A stretch of 33,956 nucleotides of DNA from Kiritimatiellia bacterium (GTDB lineage Bacteria; Verrucomicrobiota; Kiritimatiellia; RFP12; UBA1067): contig JAEEOY010000274.1 of NCBI GenBank assembly GCA_016284515.1, positions 78,738-112,693 of the forward strand. The letters run 5' to 3'. The position numbers and the translations under genes are program-made. The notes under the pieces are model-generated. The model was not told where the DNA came from and ran no database searches. It worked only from the letters and a program-made list of their open reading frames with translations. Shown in pieces: positions 9,753 through 17,834 of this stretch; position 1 is the first letter of the stretch, and the number at the start of each line of letters is the position of its first letter.

Positions 9753-11985
9753 CAAGTGAAACCCTGACGGCCCTCCCGCTGTACTTCACTGTCTTCTCGG
9801 CACCGCCGAGCGTCTTCACGCGGAAAGTCCTGTCCTTGAGCATGCCTGGATAGGCGCCCTTGCGCGCGCCGACAGTGAGCATCCTTGACTTGTCGTCCCA
9901 GGCGAAGCGGATCGTCGTGAACTCGCCCTTCTCGTAGTCGTATCCGTCACCCGAATCCTCATAGAGCTCGAAAGCGCCGCCCGCGCCCGGATAGACAGTC
10001 ACCGCGAGATCATTCCACGGCTTTTCGCCGACATGCTGCACGTCGGGTCCGTCGACGAGAATCGCGCCGGCGCGGACATACAACGGGAAGTTCGAGAGGT
10101 CGGTCTTCATCTCGTGCTCCGCACCGCCCTTCACGCGCTCGCTGGTGAAGTAGTTGTACCAGTCCGCGCCCTGCGGGAGATACGTAGCGACCGTAGTGAC
10201 GTTCGAGGACGTAACCGGCGAGACGAGAATGTCGCGCCCGAAGAGGAACGAGCCCTTCTCGTCCCATATGCGGCGGTCATCAGGGAACTCTGCGACTAGC
10301 GGACGCATGAACGACATGTTCGACGCATACGCCTCGTGCGCGATCGAGTAGATGCGCGGGAGGAAGCGGTAGCGGAGCTTGACGGACGCAAGAAGCGAAT
10401 CGTAAAGCGGCTCGCCCGGCTTGCCGAAGAGATAGAGTTCGCGCCATATTCCGGTGCCGTGGCTACGCATCATCGGCTGGAACACTCCGTACTGCATCCA
10501 CCGCGCGTAGAGCTCGCTGAACGTCTCGCGCTTCGCGCTCTTGAATCCGCCGAGGTCGTTGCTCCAGTTGGGATTCCCCGAAAGCGAGAAGTTGAGTCCG
10601 CACGGAATCTGCTTCCTGAGAAACTCCCACGTGCAGTCAGTGTCGCCGCTCCACGTGTGCGCGCCCGTGCGCTGGAGTCCGGCCGAAGCGGAACGCGTAA
10701 GGATGAACACGCGGCGGTCGGGGCGCGTCGCCTTTGTGTGGTCATGGACGTTCCTGATCGCGTAGAACGGATATGCGAGTCTCACGTCGCGGAATCGTCC
10801 GAGAGCGGTTACAACCTCGTCGTTGTTCTCCTCCTTCTGCCCCCACGGCTCCGGTTCCGTCGAGTCCATCCACCAGCCGTCGAGTCCGTAGCCGAAAAGA
10901 CTGGAGACATGCTTCCAGTATCTTTCGCGAGCTTCGGCGCTGTAGCAGTCGTAGGGCTTGGAAACAGTCGGATAGGTCGGAAGCGCAAGGAGTTCGCCGT
11001 GCTCCTCGAAGTCTGCGTATGGTTTCGTCTTAGGACCGAAGCTGCACCATATGGAGATTATGAAGTGGCAGTTCGACGCATGTATCTCGTCAATCATCTC
11101 CTTCGCACCCGCAAAGCCGGGATTGAGGAACTCCATCGCGTTCCAGTGGTCGTTGTCGCCCCAGTACTGCCAGTCCTGGATGATTCCGTCTATCGGCACT
11201 CCGTCCTTCCGATAGCGGCGCAGGACCTCTAGGAGCTTTCCGCAGTCGGTGTAGCGCTCGCGGCTCTGCCAGAAGCCGTAGCTCCAGAGCGCGTTCATCG
11301 GAACCTTCCCCGTGAGGTGGCGCATCGCACCGACGACTCCGTCAAGCGACCCGCCCGCGATGAAGTAGTAGTCCTCCGCTTCGCCGACGTCGCTCTCAAA
11401 TCCGACTGTTTTGTCATCGGTCTTGTACCACGTTACAGACACGTTGTCCCAGTAGAGCCCCCATCCGCCTACGCCGCAGAGGAAAGGAATGCCGTCATTG
11501 CAGTTTTCCGGCTGAAGCCTCAGCTGTCCTACATTGCGCTGGTCGAGGCGTCCGTTCTGCACGCTGCCGAGTCCGTACACAGGCGCGTCCTTCGCGATCT
11601 TCCACTTCTGAGTGACCTTCGTCGCCGTGTAGCCGCCCTTGTATGTCGTCTGCGCGAATTTCGCGGGACCAGCTTCTTCGAGCATGACCGAGCCGTCCGC
11701 GCCAAGGAAAGAGAGCGCTCCCGTCTTCTTGTCGAGCCGCACGGAAAGCGTAGCGCTCTTCCAGGTCTTGGCGTCGTCGTTCTCCAGCACGGACATCTTC
11801 ACCTTCTGCGGCTTTGCCGTGACGATGTCGGCCTTCTTGACGACATCGCCGCCCGGCGCGCGTACGATTCGCGCGATCGACGGCGTGTAGAAAGTCACTT
11901 CAACATCCGCCGCTGTTGCGGCAGAGACAAAGCACAGCGCGCCAAAAAGAAACACGCACCCCGGCAACGAATGTCTGCCACGCAT
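9745..11985 (-). CDS. GH31 alpha-glycosidase (alpha-xylosidase or alpha-glucosidase), exported
   Basis: This 746-residue protein has a signal peptide (PGCVFLFGALCFVSAATAA), an N-terminal galactose-mutarotase-like sandwich (~28-225, with 'VYGLGS'), a (beta/alpha)8 barrel (~230-600) and C-terminal beta domains. The GH31 nucleophile is seen as D374 in 'GWWMDSTEP', and the acid/base as D448 in 'WSGDTDCTW'. The 'DWQYWGDNDHWNAMEF' segment before the nucleophile resembles alpha-xylosidase-type members, but alpha-glucosidase activity cannot be excluded. It should remove alpha-linked xylose or glucose from oligosaccharides in the periplasm or outside. It lies 25 bp after GH92 and overlaps the next gene, so it belongs to the GH3-GH92-GH31 operon. 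GGAG precedes the ATG by eight bases. Confidence 0.93.
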   Translation of the reverse strand: MRGRHSLPGCVFLFGALCFVSAATAADVEVTFYTPSIARIVRAPGGDVVKKADIVTAKPQKVKMSVLENDDAKTWKSATLSVRLDKKTGALSFLGADGSVMLEEAGPAKFAQTTYKGGYTATKVTQKWKIAKDAPVYGLGSVQNGRLDQRNVGQLRLQPENCNDGIPFLCGVGGWGLYWDNVSVTWYKTDDKTVGFESDVGEAEDYYFIAGGSLDGVVGAMRHLTGKVPMNALWSYGFWQSRERYTDCGKLLEVLRRYRKDGVPIDGIIQDWQYWGDNDHWNAMEFLNPGFAGAKEMIDEIHASNCHFIISIWCSFGPKTKPYADFEEHGELLALPTYPTVSKPYDCYSAEARERYWKHVSSLFGYGLDGWWMDSTEPEPWGQKEENNDEVVTALGRFRDVRLAYPFYAIRNVHDHTKATRPDRRVFILTRSASAGLQRTGAHTWSGDTDCTWEFLRKQIPCGLNFSLSGNPNWSNDLGGFKSAKRETFSELYARWMQYGVFQPMMRSHGTGIWRELYLFGKPGEPLYDSLLASVKLRYRFLPRIYSIAHEAYASNMSFMRPLVAEFPDDRRIWDEKGSFLFGRDILVSPVTSSNVTTVATYLPQGADWYNYFTSERVKGGAEHEMKTDLSNFPLYVRAGAILVDGPDVQHVGEKPWNDLAVTVYPGAGGAFELYEDSGDGYDYEKGEFTTIRFAWDDKSRMLTVGARKGAYPGMLKDRTFRVKTLGGAEKTVKYSGRAVRVSLDE

Positions 11986-12010
11986 TGTAGTTCTCCGTTA
12001 ATTTGAATAA

Positions 12011-14164
12011 TCACTCAGCCGTCATCTCGAGACGGAGCGTCTCGCCCGCGAAAAGCGCCGCATGCGGAATCGCCGTGCCCGCGAGCGGCCTGCCTCCGAT
12101 CGTCGCGGAGGCGACGTACTTCGCGTCGCGGCTCGCCTTGGGCGCGTCGACGACGAACGACTTGCCGTTCTCCTGGCGGATCGTCACCTTCGAGAACACC
12201 GGAGAGCCGAGCTGGTACTCGGGGAGGCCTGGCGTCACAGGATAGAAGCCCATCATCGAGAACACCGCGTAGGCGCACATTCCGCCGCCGTCTTCGTCTC
12301 CGCACATGCCCATCCTGTCGTTGCGGAACCACGCGTCGAGCGTCTTCCTCACGAACTTCTGCGTCTTGCGCGGCTGGCCGGCGTAGTTGTAGAGGTAAGG
12401 GATGTGGAACGAAGGCTCGTTCGCCATCGTGAACATGCCCATCATGCCCGTCGCACCGTCAGGCATCTCCGCGACGTAGTGGAAGCGGTTGCCGCAGGAA
12501 GTGTTGAGCATCTCGTCAAGTCTGCGCGCCATGCCTGCAGGCCCGCCGAGGTACTCCACAAGCTGCGGGATGTCGTGCTGCACGTCCCAGATGTACGTCC
12601 ACGCATTGTTCTCGGTGTAGTAGCTGCGCGCGCCCTTCCCGCCGCAGATTATCGGATCGAACGGCTCCACGAACGCGCCAGCGGCGTTCTTCGGACGGAA
12701 GAACTTCGTCTTCGGATCCCACAAGTTGCGGTAGAACTTCGAGCGACGTTCGTACTCCTTGACGCCGTCCGCGTCGCCTACGATCGCGGCGATCTTGGAC
12801 ATCGCCCATGCGTCATAGCTAGAGCCCTGCGTCACGGAGACCGTCTGGCGGTTCTCCCAGTTCTGGTCAACTGCCGGGCACGTCTCCTTGTCGCCCGGAT
12901 TGAGCGCCGGCATGTATCCCTTCTCGACGTAGAACCGGTCGAGCTCCGTGAGCGGGCCGCGGTACCACGGCACGAGCGACTCGGTCTTCTCCGTGTAGTC
13001 GAGGGCCTTGAACGCGGCCGCAAGGTCGAAGCCCCTCACGCCCTTCACCCAGGCGTCGTAGAACGAGATCGCCGCGTGGTGGTTGATCATGCAGTGCTGG
13101 TCGCAGTTGATCCCGGGGAACGTGGGCATCCACTTCTCCTTGTTCTCGGAGGCCATGCGGATGTAGCTCGCGAGCTTCGCCGCCTCGGCCTTCGGCTCGA
13201 GGAGCACCATGAGCGGATGGTGCGCGCGGTACGTGTCCCAGATCCAGTCGTCGGTATACTGGTCCACTCCATCGGTCTCGTGCACCTTCCCGTCCCATCC
13301 GCGGTAGCGTCCGTCTTCCGTGACGTTGACCATGCGCTCGTAGCAGCGCCAGAGAGACGAGTAGAACACCGCCTTCTCTGAATCCGTGCCGCCCTCGACT
13401 TCTATCTTCGAGAGCTTCTCGTTCCACGCCCTGCGGCCCGCGGCGGCAAGCGACTCCATGTCCCATCCCGCGATCTCACGCGCGCAGTTGCGCGCCGCCT
13501 GCTCCGCGTCGATGTAGGAGACACCGTACTTCAGCATCACGGACTTCACATCCGGCGCGAAGACAAGCGCAAAGCCGTCGTTGACGCGGCGGAGCTCCAC
13601 CGGCGCCGGACTAAACTCGCCCGCGAGCCATACGTCGCTCGCGGCGTATTTGCCGCGCCTCACGTCCTTTGCGACCACTCGCGCGCCGTCGAGCGTTACG
13701 TGCGCGTCGCGTCCCGTGAACACCACGGCGTGCAGCGCGTCCGCGCGGCGGAACTCGAACGACGCTAGCGCGCTCTGCCGCGCGGGGACGATCGAGAACT
13801 TCACGCACTCGGAGTCGAACGTCACGTCGTAGGAATACGGCGTCGAGTGGGGAGAGTCCCACGTGCCGCTCCAGCGCGCGCCGAGCCGCTCCGCGTCGCC
13901 GGAGAACGGATGCACCGCGAAGACCTGCTGCCCGCGGTGGTCGGGGGTCTGAAGGAAGATCGCGGAGACGCGGTCGTCCGTGTAGTCGCGGTACGGCGGC
14001 AGGACGCGCAGCATGGCGTTCGGCAACTGCGTCGTCTGGAAGCACGGCACAAGCATGTGGCTGATCGTGCCGATTTCGGTGTTCACCCAGTCGACGGGAT
14101 CCTTCGCCAGCGCGCCGAGCGCGACAAATACCATCGAGGACAGCGTGATGATCAACTTGTTCAT
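12011..14164 (-). CDS. GH92 exo-alpha-mannosidase, exported
   Basis: This 717-residue protein starts at ATG 14164, chosen because AGGAGAAAACC lies directly before it and a signal peptide follows (MNKLIITLSSMVFVALGALA). GH92 features appear in order. 'DWVNTEIGT' opens the mature protein. 'DDWIWDTYRAHHPL' and 'INCDQHCMINHHAA' lie near 305-370, 'MANEPSFHIPYLYNYAG' near 580, and 'GDEDGGGMCAYAVFSMMGFYPV' near 620. GH92 enzymes are calcium-dependent alpha-mannosidases that trim alpha-1,2/1,3/1,6 mannose from N-glycans or mannans. The 'DEDGG' loop differs from the more usual 'DEDNG' or 'NDDCG' by one residue, so linkage specificity is open. It follows the GH3 gene by 34 bp and precedes GH31 by 25 bp. 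Length is normal for the family. Confidence 0.93.
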   Translation of the reverse strand: MNKLIITLSSMVFVALGALAKDPVDWVNTEIGTISHMLVPCFQTTQLPNAMLRVLPPYRDYTDDRVSAIFLQTPDHRGQQVFAVHPFSGDAERLGARWSGTWDSPHSTPYSYDVTFDSECVKFSIVPARQSALASFEFRRADALHAVVFTGRDAHVTLDGARVVAKDVRRGKYAASDVWLAGEFSPAPVELRRVNDGFALVFAPDVKSVMLKYGVSYIDAEQAARNCAREIAGWDMESLAAAGRRAWNEKLSKIEVEGGTDSEKAVFYSSLWRCYERMVNVTEDGRYRGWDGKVHETDGVDQYTDDWIWDTYRAHHPLMVLLEPKAEAAKLASYIRMASENKEKWMPTFPGINCDQHCMINHHAAISFYDAWVKGVRGFDLAAAFKALDYTEKTESLVPWYRGPLTELDRFYVEKGYMPALNPGDKETCPAVDQNWENRQTVSVTQGSSYDAWAMSKIAAIVGDADGVKEYERRSKFYRNLWDPKTKFFRPKNAAGAFVEPFDPIICGGKGARSYYTENNAWTYIWDVQHDIPQLVEYLGGPAGMARRLDEMLNTSCGNRFHYVAEMPDGATGMMGMFTMANEPSFHIPYLYNYAGQPRKTQKFVRKTLDAWFRNDRMGMCGDEDGGGMCAYAVFSMMGFYPVTPGLPEYQLGSPVFSKVTIRQENGKSFVVDAPKASRDAKYVASATIGGRPLAGTAIPHAALFAGETLRLEMTAE
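13640..13657. repeat. 18-bp palindrome family, copy inside the GH92 gene
   Basis: CGCGGCGTATTTGCCGCG encodes part of 'RRGKYAASDV' in the GH92 N-terminal domain. It is the only copy inside the carbohydrate locus. Confidence 0.5.
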
Positions 14165-14198
14165 GGTTTTCTCCTGTCTTATTTGAAATGACATGACA

Positions 14199-16262
14199 TC
14201 AATAGGCAACACGCGTGGAAACCACGCCATCGTCGAAGCCCGGCTGTCCGCCGCCGGCGAAGATTTCGTATTCACCCTTCGCGAGCGACTGCTTTCCGTC
14301 CATTCCGAACTGCATAAGCTGCTCCTTCTTGAGCTTGAAGGTGACCGTCTTCGACTCGCCTGCCTTAAGCGTCACGCGCTTGAAGCCCTCGAGGTGGTGC
14401 ACCCTGCGATCACCGGAATCCTTCGGGGAGCGAACATAGAGCTGGACGACTTCATCTCCGGCGAGCGTGCCGGTATTGGTGACCTTGACCGTCGCCGTCA
14501 CGCCGTCCTTTGCCTTTACGACCTTGAGAGCCGAGTAGTCGAACGTCGTGTAGGAAAGTCCGTAGCCGAACGGAAATAGCGGCTTCTTCGTAGCATAGCG
14601 GTAGGTGCGTCCCTCCAGCGTGTAGTCCTTGATGTCCTTGAGGCCTTCGTACGATTCGGGATAGGTGATCGGGAGTCTTCCGCCTGGGTTGTTCTTGCCG
14701 AAGATCGTGCGCGCGATGGCGCGTCCGCCCTGTTCGCCCGGATACCACACGACGAGAACCGCGTCACAGATTTCATTGACTTCCTTGAGGTCGATCGGAC
14801 TTCCGCCGAAGACGACGCCGATCATGCGGCGGTCCTGTTTCTTGCGGAGGTTGCGGAGCATGCCCAGCTGCCAGTCGTTGAGGCGGCAGTCCTTCTTGTC
14901 TCGCTCCTCGCCTTCGTCTCCTGGCGTGAGGCCGATGCAGCAGATGACGGTATCGCTCGACCCCTCCTCGCCGGGGCCGCAGAGCTTGATGCCGGGCCCG
15001 AGCTCTTCTGCGACGCCGGTCATGACCGAAATCGGCTCCGAGGCGATCCCCTCGTAGTTGCCCATGAGCACAGCCTCCTCCATGCAGCGTCCCCAAATCG
15101 AGACGTCCTTGAGCTTCGACTTGTCAAGCGGAAGCACGCCGTTGTTCTTGACGAGAACGATCGACTCCTCGGCGACCTTGAGCGCGAGCGCCTTGTTCTC
15201 GCGCGTCGCGATGTCCTTTACGCCAAGGCCGTCCCACGGCGTCTTCGCGCCCCCGACGTTGCCGAGGAGAATGCGAGTGGTCAGCAGATGCACAAGCGGC
15301 TCGACGAGCTGCTCCTTCTTCACCTCGCCCTTGTCGACGGCGGGGAATAGCGCATGGTACGTTCCCTCGCTGCAGAGGTCGAGTCCGGCGTCTATCGCCG
15401 CAAGGCACGTCTTGACGCCGTCATCCGTATAATGGTGCCAGTTCTTTATATCGCCTACAGCGCCGACATCGCTTACGACGTGCCCATTGAATCCCCATTC
15501 TCCGCGGAGGATGTCCGTCAGAAGGAACTTGCTGGCGCAGCACGGCTTTCCGTTCACGGCCGAATAAGCGCCCATGACGCTTTCGACCTGACCTTCGGTG
15601 ACGAGCATCTTGAACGCGGGCAGGTAGTATTCGTACAGGTCGCGGTTGTCGAGATTGACGTTGAAACCGTGGCGCAGCTTCTCCGGCCCCGAGTGGACGG
15701 CATAGTGCTTTGCGCACGCGGCGACCTTTAGGAACTTCGGGTCGTCGCCCTGCATACCCTTAACGAACGCCGTCCCCATCACGCCGGAAAGATACGGATC
15801 CTCGCCGAACGTCTCGTGTCCGCGCCCCCACAGCGGATCGCGGAACATGTTGACGTTGGGGCTCCAGAACGTAAGCCCCTGGTAGATGTTGCGCTGCCCC
15901 TTGGCGGAGAAGACGTTGTACTTGGCGCGCCCCTCGGTTGAGATGACCTCGGCCATCCTGCGCTCAAGGTCCGCGTCGAACGTCGCCGCAGCGCCGATGG
16001 CCTGCGGAAACACCGTCGCTACGCCGCAGCGCGCCACGCCGTGAAGCGCCTCGTTCCACCAGTGGTAGTGCGGGAGCCCCACCTTGTCATTGGCCGGGGC
16101 GTCCATCATCAGCTGCCACACGCAGTCGCGTGCGGACATCTTCTCGACGATCGCCCTTGCTTCGGTCTCCGCCTCAGCGCGCCTGGCCGCTCCAGGCATC
16201 GCCATGACCTGTGCCGCTGCAAACGCCGCCACGCCCGTCATTATCATCTTTGAGGTATTCAT
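14199..16262 (-). CDS. GH3 beta-glycosidase (beta-xylosidase/beta-glucosidase type), exported
   Basis: This 687-residue protein has an N-terminal signal region (MNTSKMIMTGVAAFAAAQVMA), a GH3 TIM-barrel domain (~35-330), the GH3 C-terminal sandwich (~365-570) and a fibronectin-III-like domain (~590-680). 'HYHWWNEALHGVAR' near 66-78 is typical of the bacterial beta-xylosidase group. The nucleophile is D265 in 'GHVVSDVGAV'. 'PFGYGLSYTTF' marks the end of the second domain. It should cleave terminal beta-linked xylose or glucose from oligosaccharides. It is the first gene of the long operon and starts about 80 bp downstream of promoter C. The region just before the ATG has no strong ribosome site. 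Confidence 0.93.
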   Translation of the reverse strand: MNTSKMIMTGVAAFAAAQVMAMPGAARRAEAETEARAIVEKMSARDCVWQLMMDAPANDKVGLPHYHWWNEALHGVARCGVATVFPQAIGAAATFDADLERRMAEVISTEGRAKYNVFSAKGQRNIYQGLTFWSPNVNMFRDPLWGRGHETFGEDPYLSGVMGTAFVKGMQGDDPKFLKVAACAKHYAVHSGPEKLRHGFNVNLDNRDLYEYYLPAFKMLVTEGQVESVMGAYSAVNGKPCCASKFLLTDILRGEWGFNGHVVSDVGAVGDIKNWHHYTDDGVKTCLAAIDAGLDLCSEGTYHALFPAVDKGEVKKEQLVEPLVHLLTTRILLGNVGGAKTPWDGLGVKDIATRENKALALKVAEESIVLVKNNGVLPLDKSKLKDVSIWGRCMEEAVLMGNYEGIASEPISVMTGVAEELGPGIKLCGPGEEGSSDTVICCIGLTPGDEGEERDKKDCRLNDWQLGMLRNLRKKQDRRMIGVVFGGSPIDLKEVNEICDAVLVVWYPGEQGGRAIARTIFGKNNPGGRLPITYPESYEGLKDIKDYTLEGRTYRYATKKPLFPFGYGLSYTTFDYSALKVVKAKDGVTATVKVTNTGTLAGDEVVQLYVRSPKDSGDRRVHHLEGFKRVTLKAGESKTVTFKLKKEQLMQFGMDGKQSLAKGEYEIFAGGGQPGFDDGVVSTRVAY

Positions 16263-16343
16263 GTTACTTCAGATTCCGATTTGTGGGTTGTAAACTGTCG
16301 TTGTGATGGAACAATGATGGTATCCTTTGCCGTAACCATCTAT

Positions 16344-16407
16344 ATTATCTCATTTTCCACGCCGTCAAAGCGGGAATGTCACGCAAAAATTACCGTGAAA
16401 TTCGCGC
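16344..16407 (-). promoter_or_regulatory. Promoter C of the GH3-GH92-GH31 operon, with conserved 26-bp motif
   Basis: The -10 is GATAAT (16344-16349) and the 26-bp motif lies at 16382-16407, again with exactly 32 bp between. TTGACG is present, but only 13 bp before the -10, so the -35 is poor. An activator is plausible. The 5' leader to the GH3 start is about 75-80 nt. Confidence 0.7.
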
Positions 16408-16440
16408 AGGTGATGTCGTCCATACGCCTCGGCTTCCGCC

Positions 16441-17820
16441 TCACTCTCCGAACACGGTGAACTCGGTGATTCCCGGCACAACGCCTTCGGGCACCGCGAG
16501 GACGACGATGCGCAGCTCCTTCGCGAGTACGCGCGGCGTCTCGCGGTAGTCGACGAAGAGATCGACGGCGTTCTGTGATGCATCGACAAGCGGACGCCAC
16601 GTCTCGCCGTCCTTCCAGTCGATGCGGTAGCTGTAGGCGCCTACGTTGAAGCCCCTGCGCCCCTTCATGTCGCAGTCGCGCCAGATGAGGCGGAACGCGC
16701 GCACCATCGCGGGGAACGGAGACTTGAACTCCAGCGTCTGCGGCAGGGCGCCTTCGAGTTTGGCGTATGTCTTGAGTTTCGCGTCTGTCGTCTCGGGACG
16801 CGCGGAAGCGAACGGAAGCGTCGTCCACGGAACCGCCCCGGAACCGTCGGCGTACTGCGGCGTTTCGGTCGCCTCCTGCACGGCGATCTCTCCGTTCCTG
16901 TCGAGGACGAGCCGGTCGAATCCAATCAGGCGCTCGAATCCCCCGAGGACGCCCGAGTAGATGCAGTAGCTTACGAGATAGTCCTTGCCGTACTTCACGA
17001 CGCTGCCGTGTCCGATTCCCGTCACAAGTCCCGTGGTCTTGCGGAAAAAGGGATTGTGCTTCTGCTTGACGAACGGTCCGAGCGGACGCTTCCCCCACGC
17101 CGCACCCATCGCGTAGCGCTCGTGCTCCGTTCCGGACGAGGAGTAGGTCAGGCAGTAGCGTCCGTTGATCTTGACCATCCACGCACCCTCGATCCACGAC
17201 ATCGAGCGGTCGTGCGGCTTGCATTCCCACGACTGGGTCTCGGGCTCGAATGGAATGAGCTGGACGGGCTTTCCGATCATCTTGCAGGGATTGGACGACT
17301 CGAGCTCGACTCCCCAGATTCCGTCCTTGGGCGAGCATCCGTAGTAGAGATAGAGCCTGTCGCCGTCGGAGAAGAGGTTCATGTCCGCCGGACCCGGCAC
17401 GCCCCCCGGCCAGGGGATGTAGCCGATCTTCTTGAACGGACCTTCGGGCGACGCGGAGTCGTAGATGTCGATTCCCGCGCAGAGGAGGTAGCGTCCCTTG
17501 TGCTTTGCGATCGTCGGCGCATAGCCAATGTCTCTGACACCAATGTCTATCTTTGTCCACGTCGCGCCGCCGTCAGTCGATTTCCAGGCCATATCGTTCG
17601 ATGGATAGCAGTAGATTGTCTTTCCCTCGACGAGCAGCGACGGATCGGCAAGCTCGCGGTGCTGCCGCTTTTCCGCGAAGTCCGCGACGCCTTCTCGCGT
17701 ATTGCGGCTGATCGGGATGCCGGGCAGGGACATCGGGTTGCAGTACGTCGTCGGCCGCGCGCCCTGCGCGGCGATAGCGCCTATCATGCAGAGCGCAGAC
17801 ATCATCATCGTTTTCATCAT
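16441..17820 (-). CDS. GH43-type glycosidase with C-terminal discoidin-like domain, exported
   Basis: This 459-residue protein has a signal peptide (MMSALCMIGAIAAQGA) and a five-bladed propeller of GH43/GH-F type. The three acidic residues expected are visible: D59 in 'ELADPSLL', D146 in 'GPADMNLF' and E211 in 'SWIEGAWMVK'. Residues ~340-459 look like an F5/8-type (discoidin) carbohydrate-binding domain, with 'YSYRIDWKDGETW' and 'ITEFTVFGE'. GH43 members remove arabinose, xylose or galactose; which one is not readable here. GGAGG lies three bases before the first ATG (17820) and six before the second (17817), so the second Met may be the real start. It is 14 bp after the beta-helix gene, in the same unit, and ends 178 bp before the GH3 gene with promoter C in between. 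Confidence 0.9.
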   Translation of the reverse strand: MMKTMMMSALCMIGAIAAQGARPTTYCNPMSLPGIPISRNTREGVADFAEKRQHRELADPSLLVEGKTIYCYPSNDMAWKSTDGGATWTKIDIGVRDIGYAPTIAKHKGRYLLCAGIDIYDSASPEGPFKKIGYIPWPGGVPGPADMNLFSDGDRLYLYYGCSPKDGIWGVELESSNPCKMIGKPVQLIPFEPETQSWECKPHDRSMSWIEGAWMVKINGRYCLTYSSSGTEHERYAMGAAWGKRPLGPFVKQKHNPFFRKTTGLVTGIGHGSVVKYGKDYLVSYCIYSGVLGGFERLIGFDRLVLDRNGEIAVQEATETPQYADGSGAVPWTTLPFASARPETTDAKLKTYAKLEGALPQTLEFKSPFPAMVRAFRLIWRDCDMKGRRGFNVGAYSYRIDWKDGETWRPLVDASQNAVDLFVDYRETPRVLAKELRIVVLAVPEGVVPGITEFTVFGE

Positions 17821-17834
17821 GTTCCTCCGTCCTA

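Noticed and set aside
14165-14275. 37-codon upstream extension of the GH92 gene
   Set aside because: It overlaps the end of GH3, whereas the inner ATG has a ribosome site and a signal peptide.
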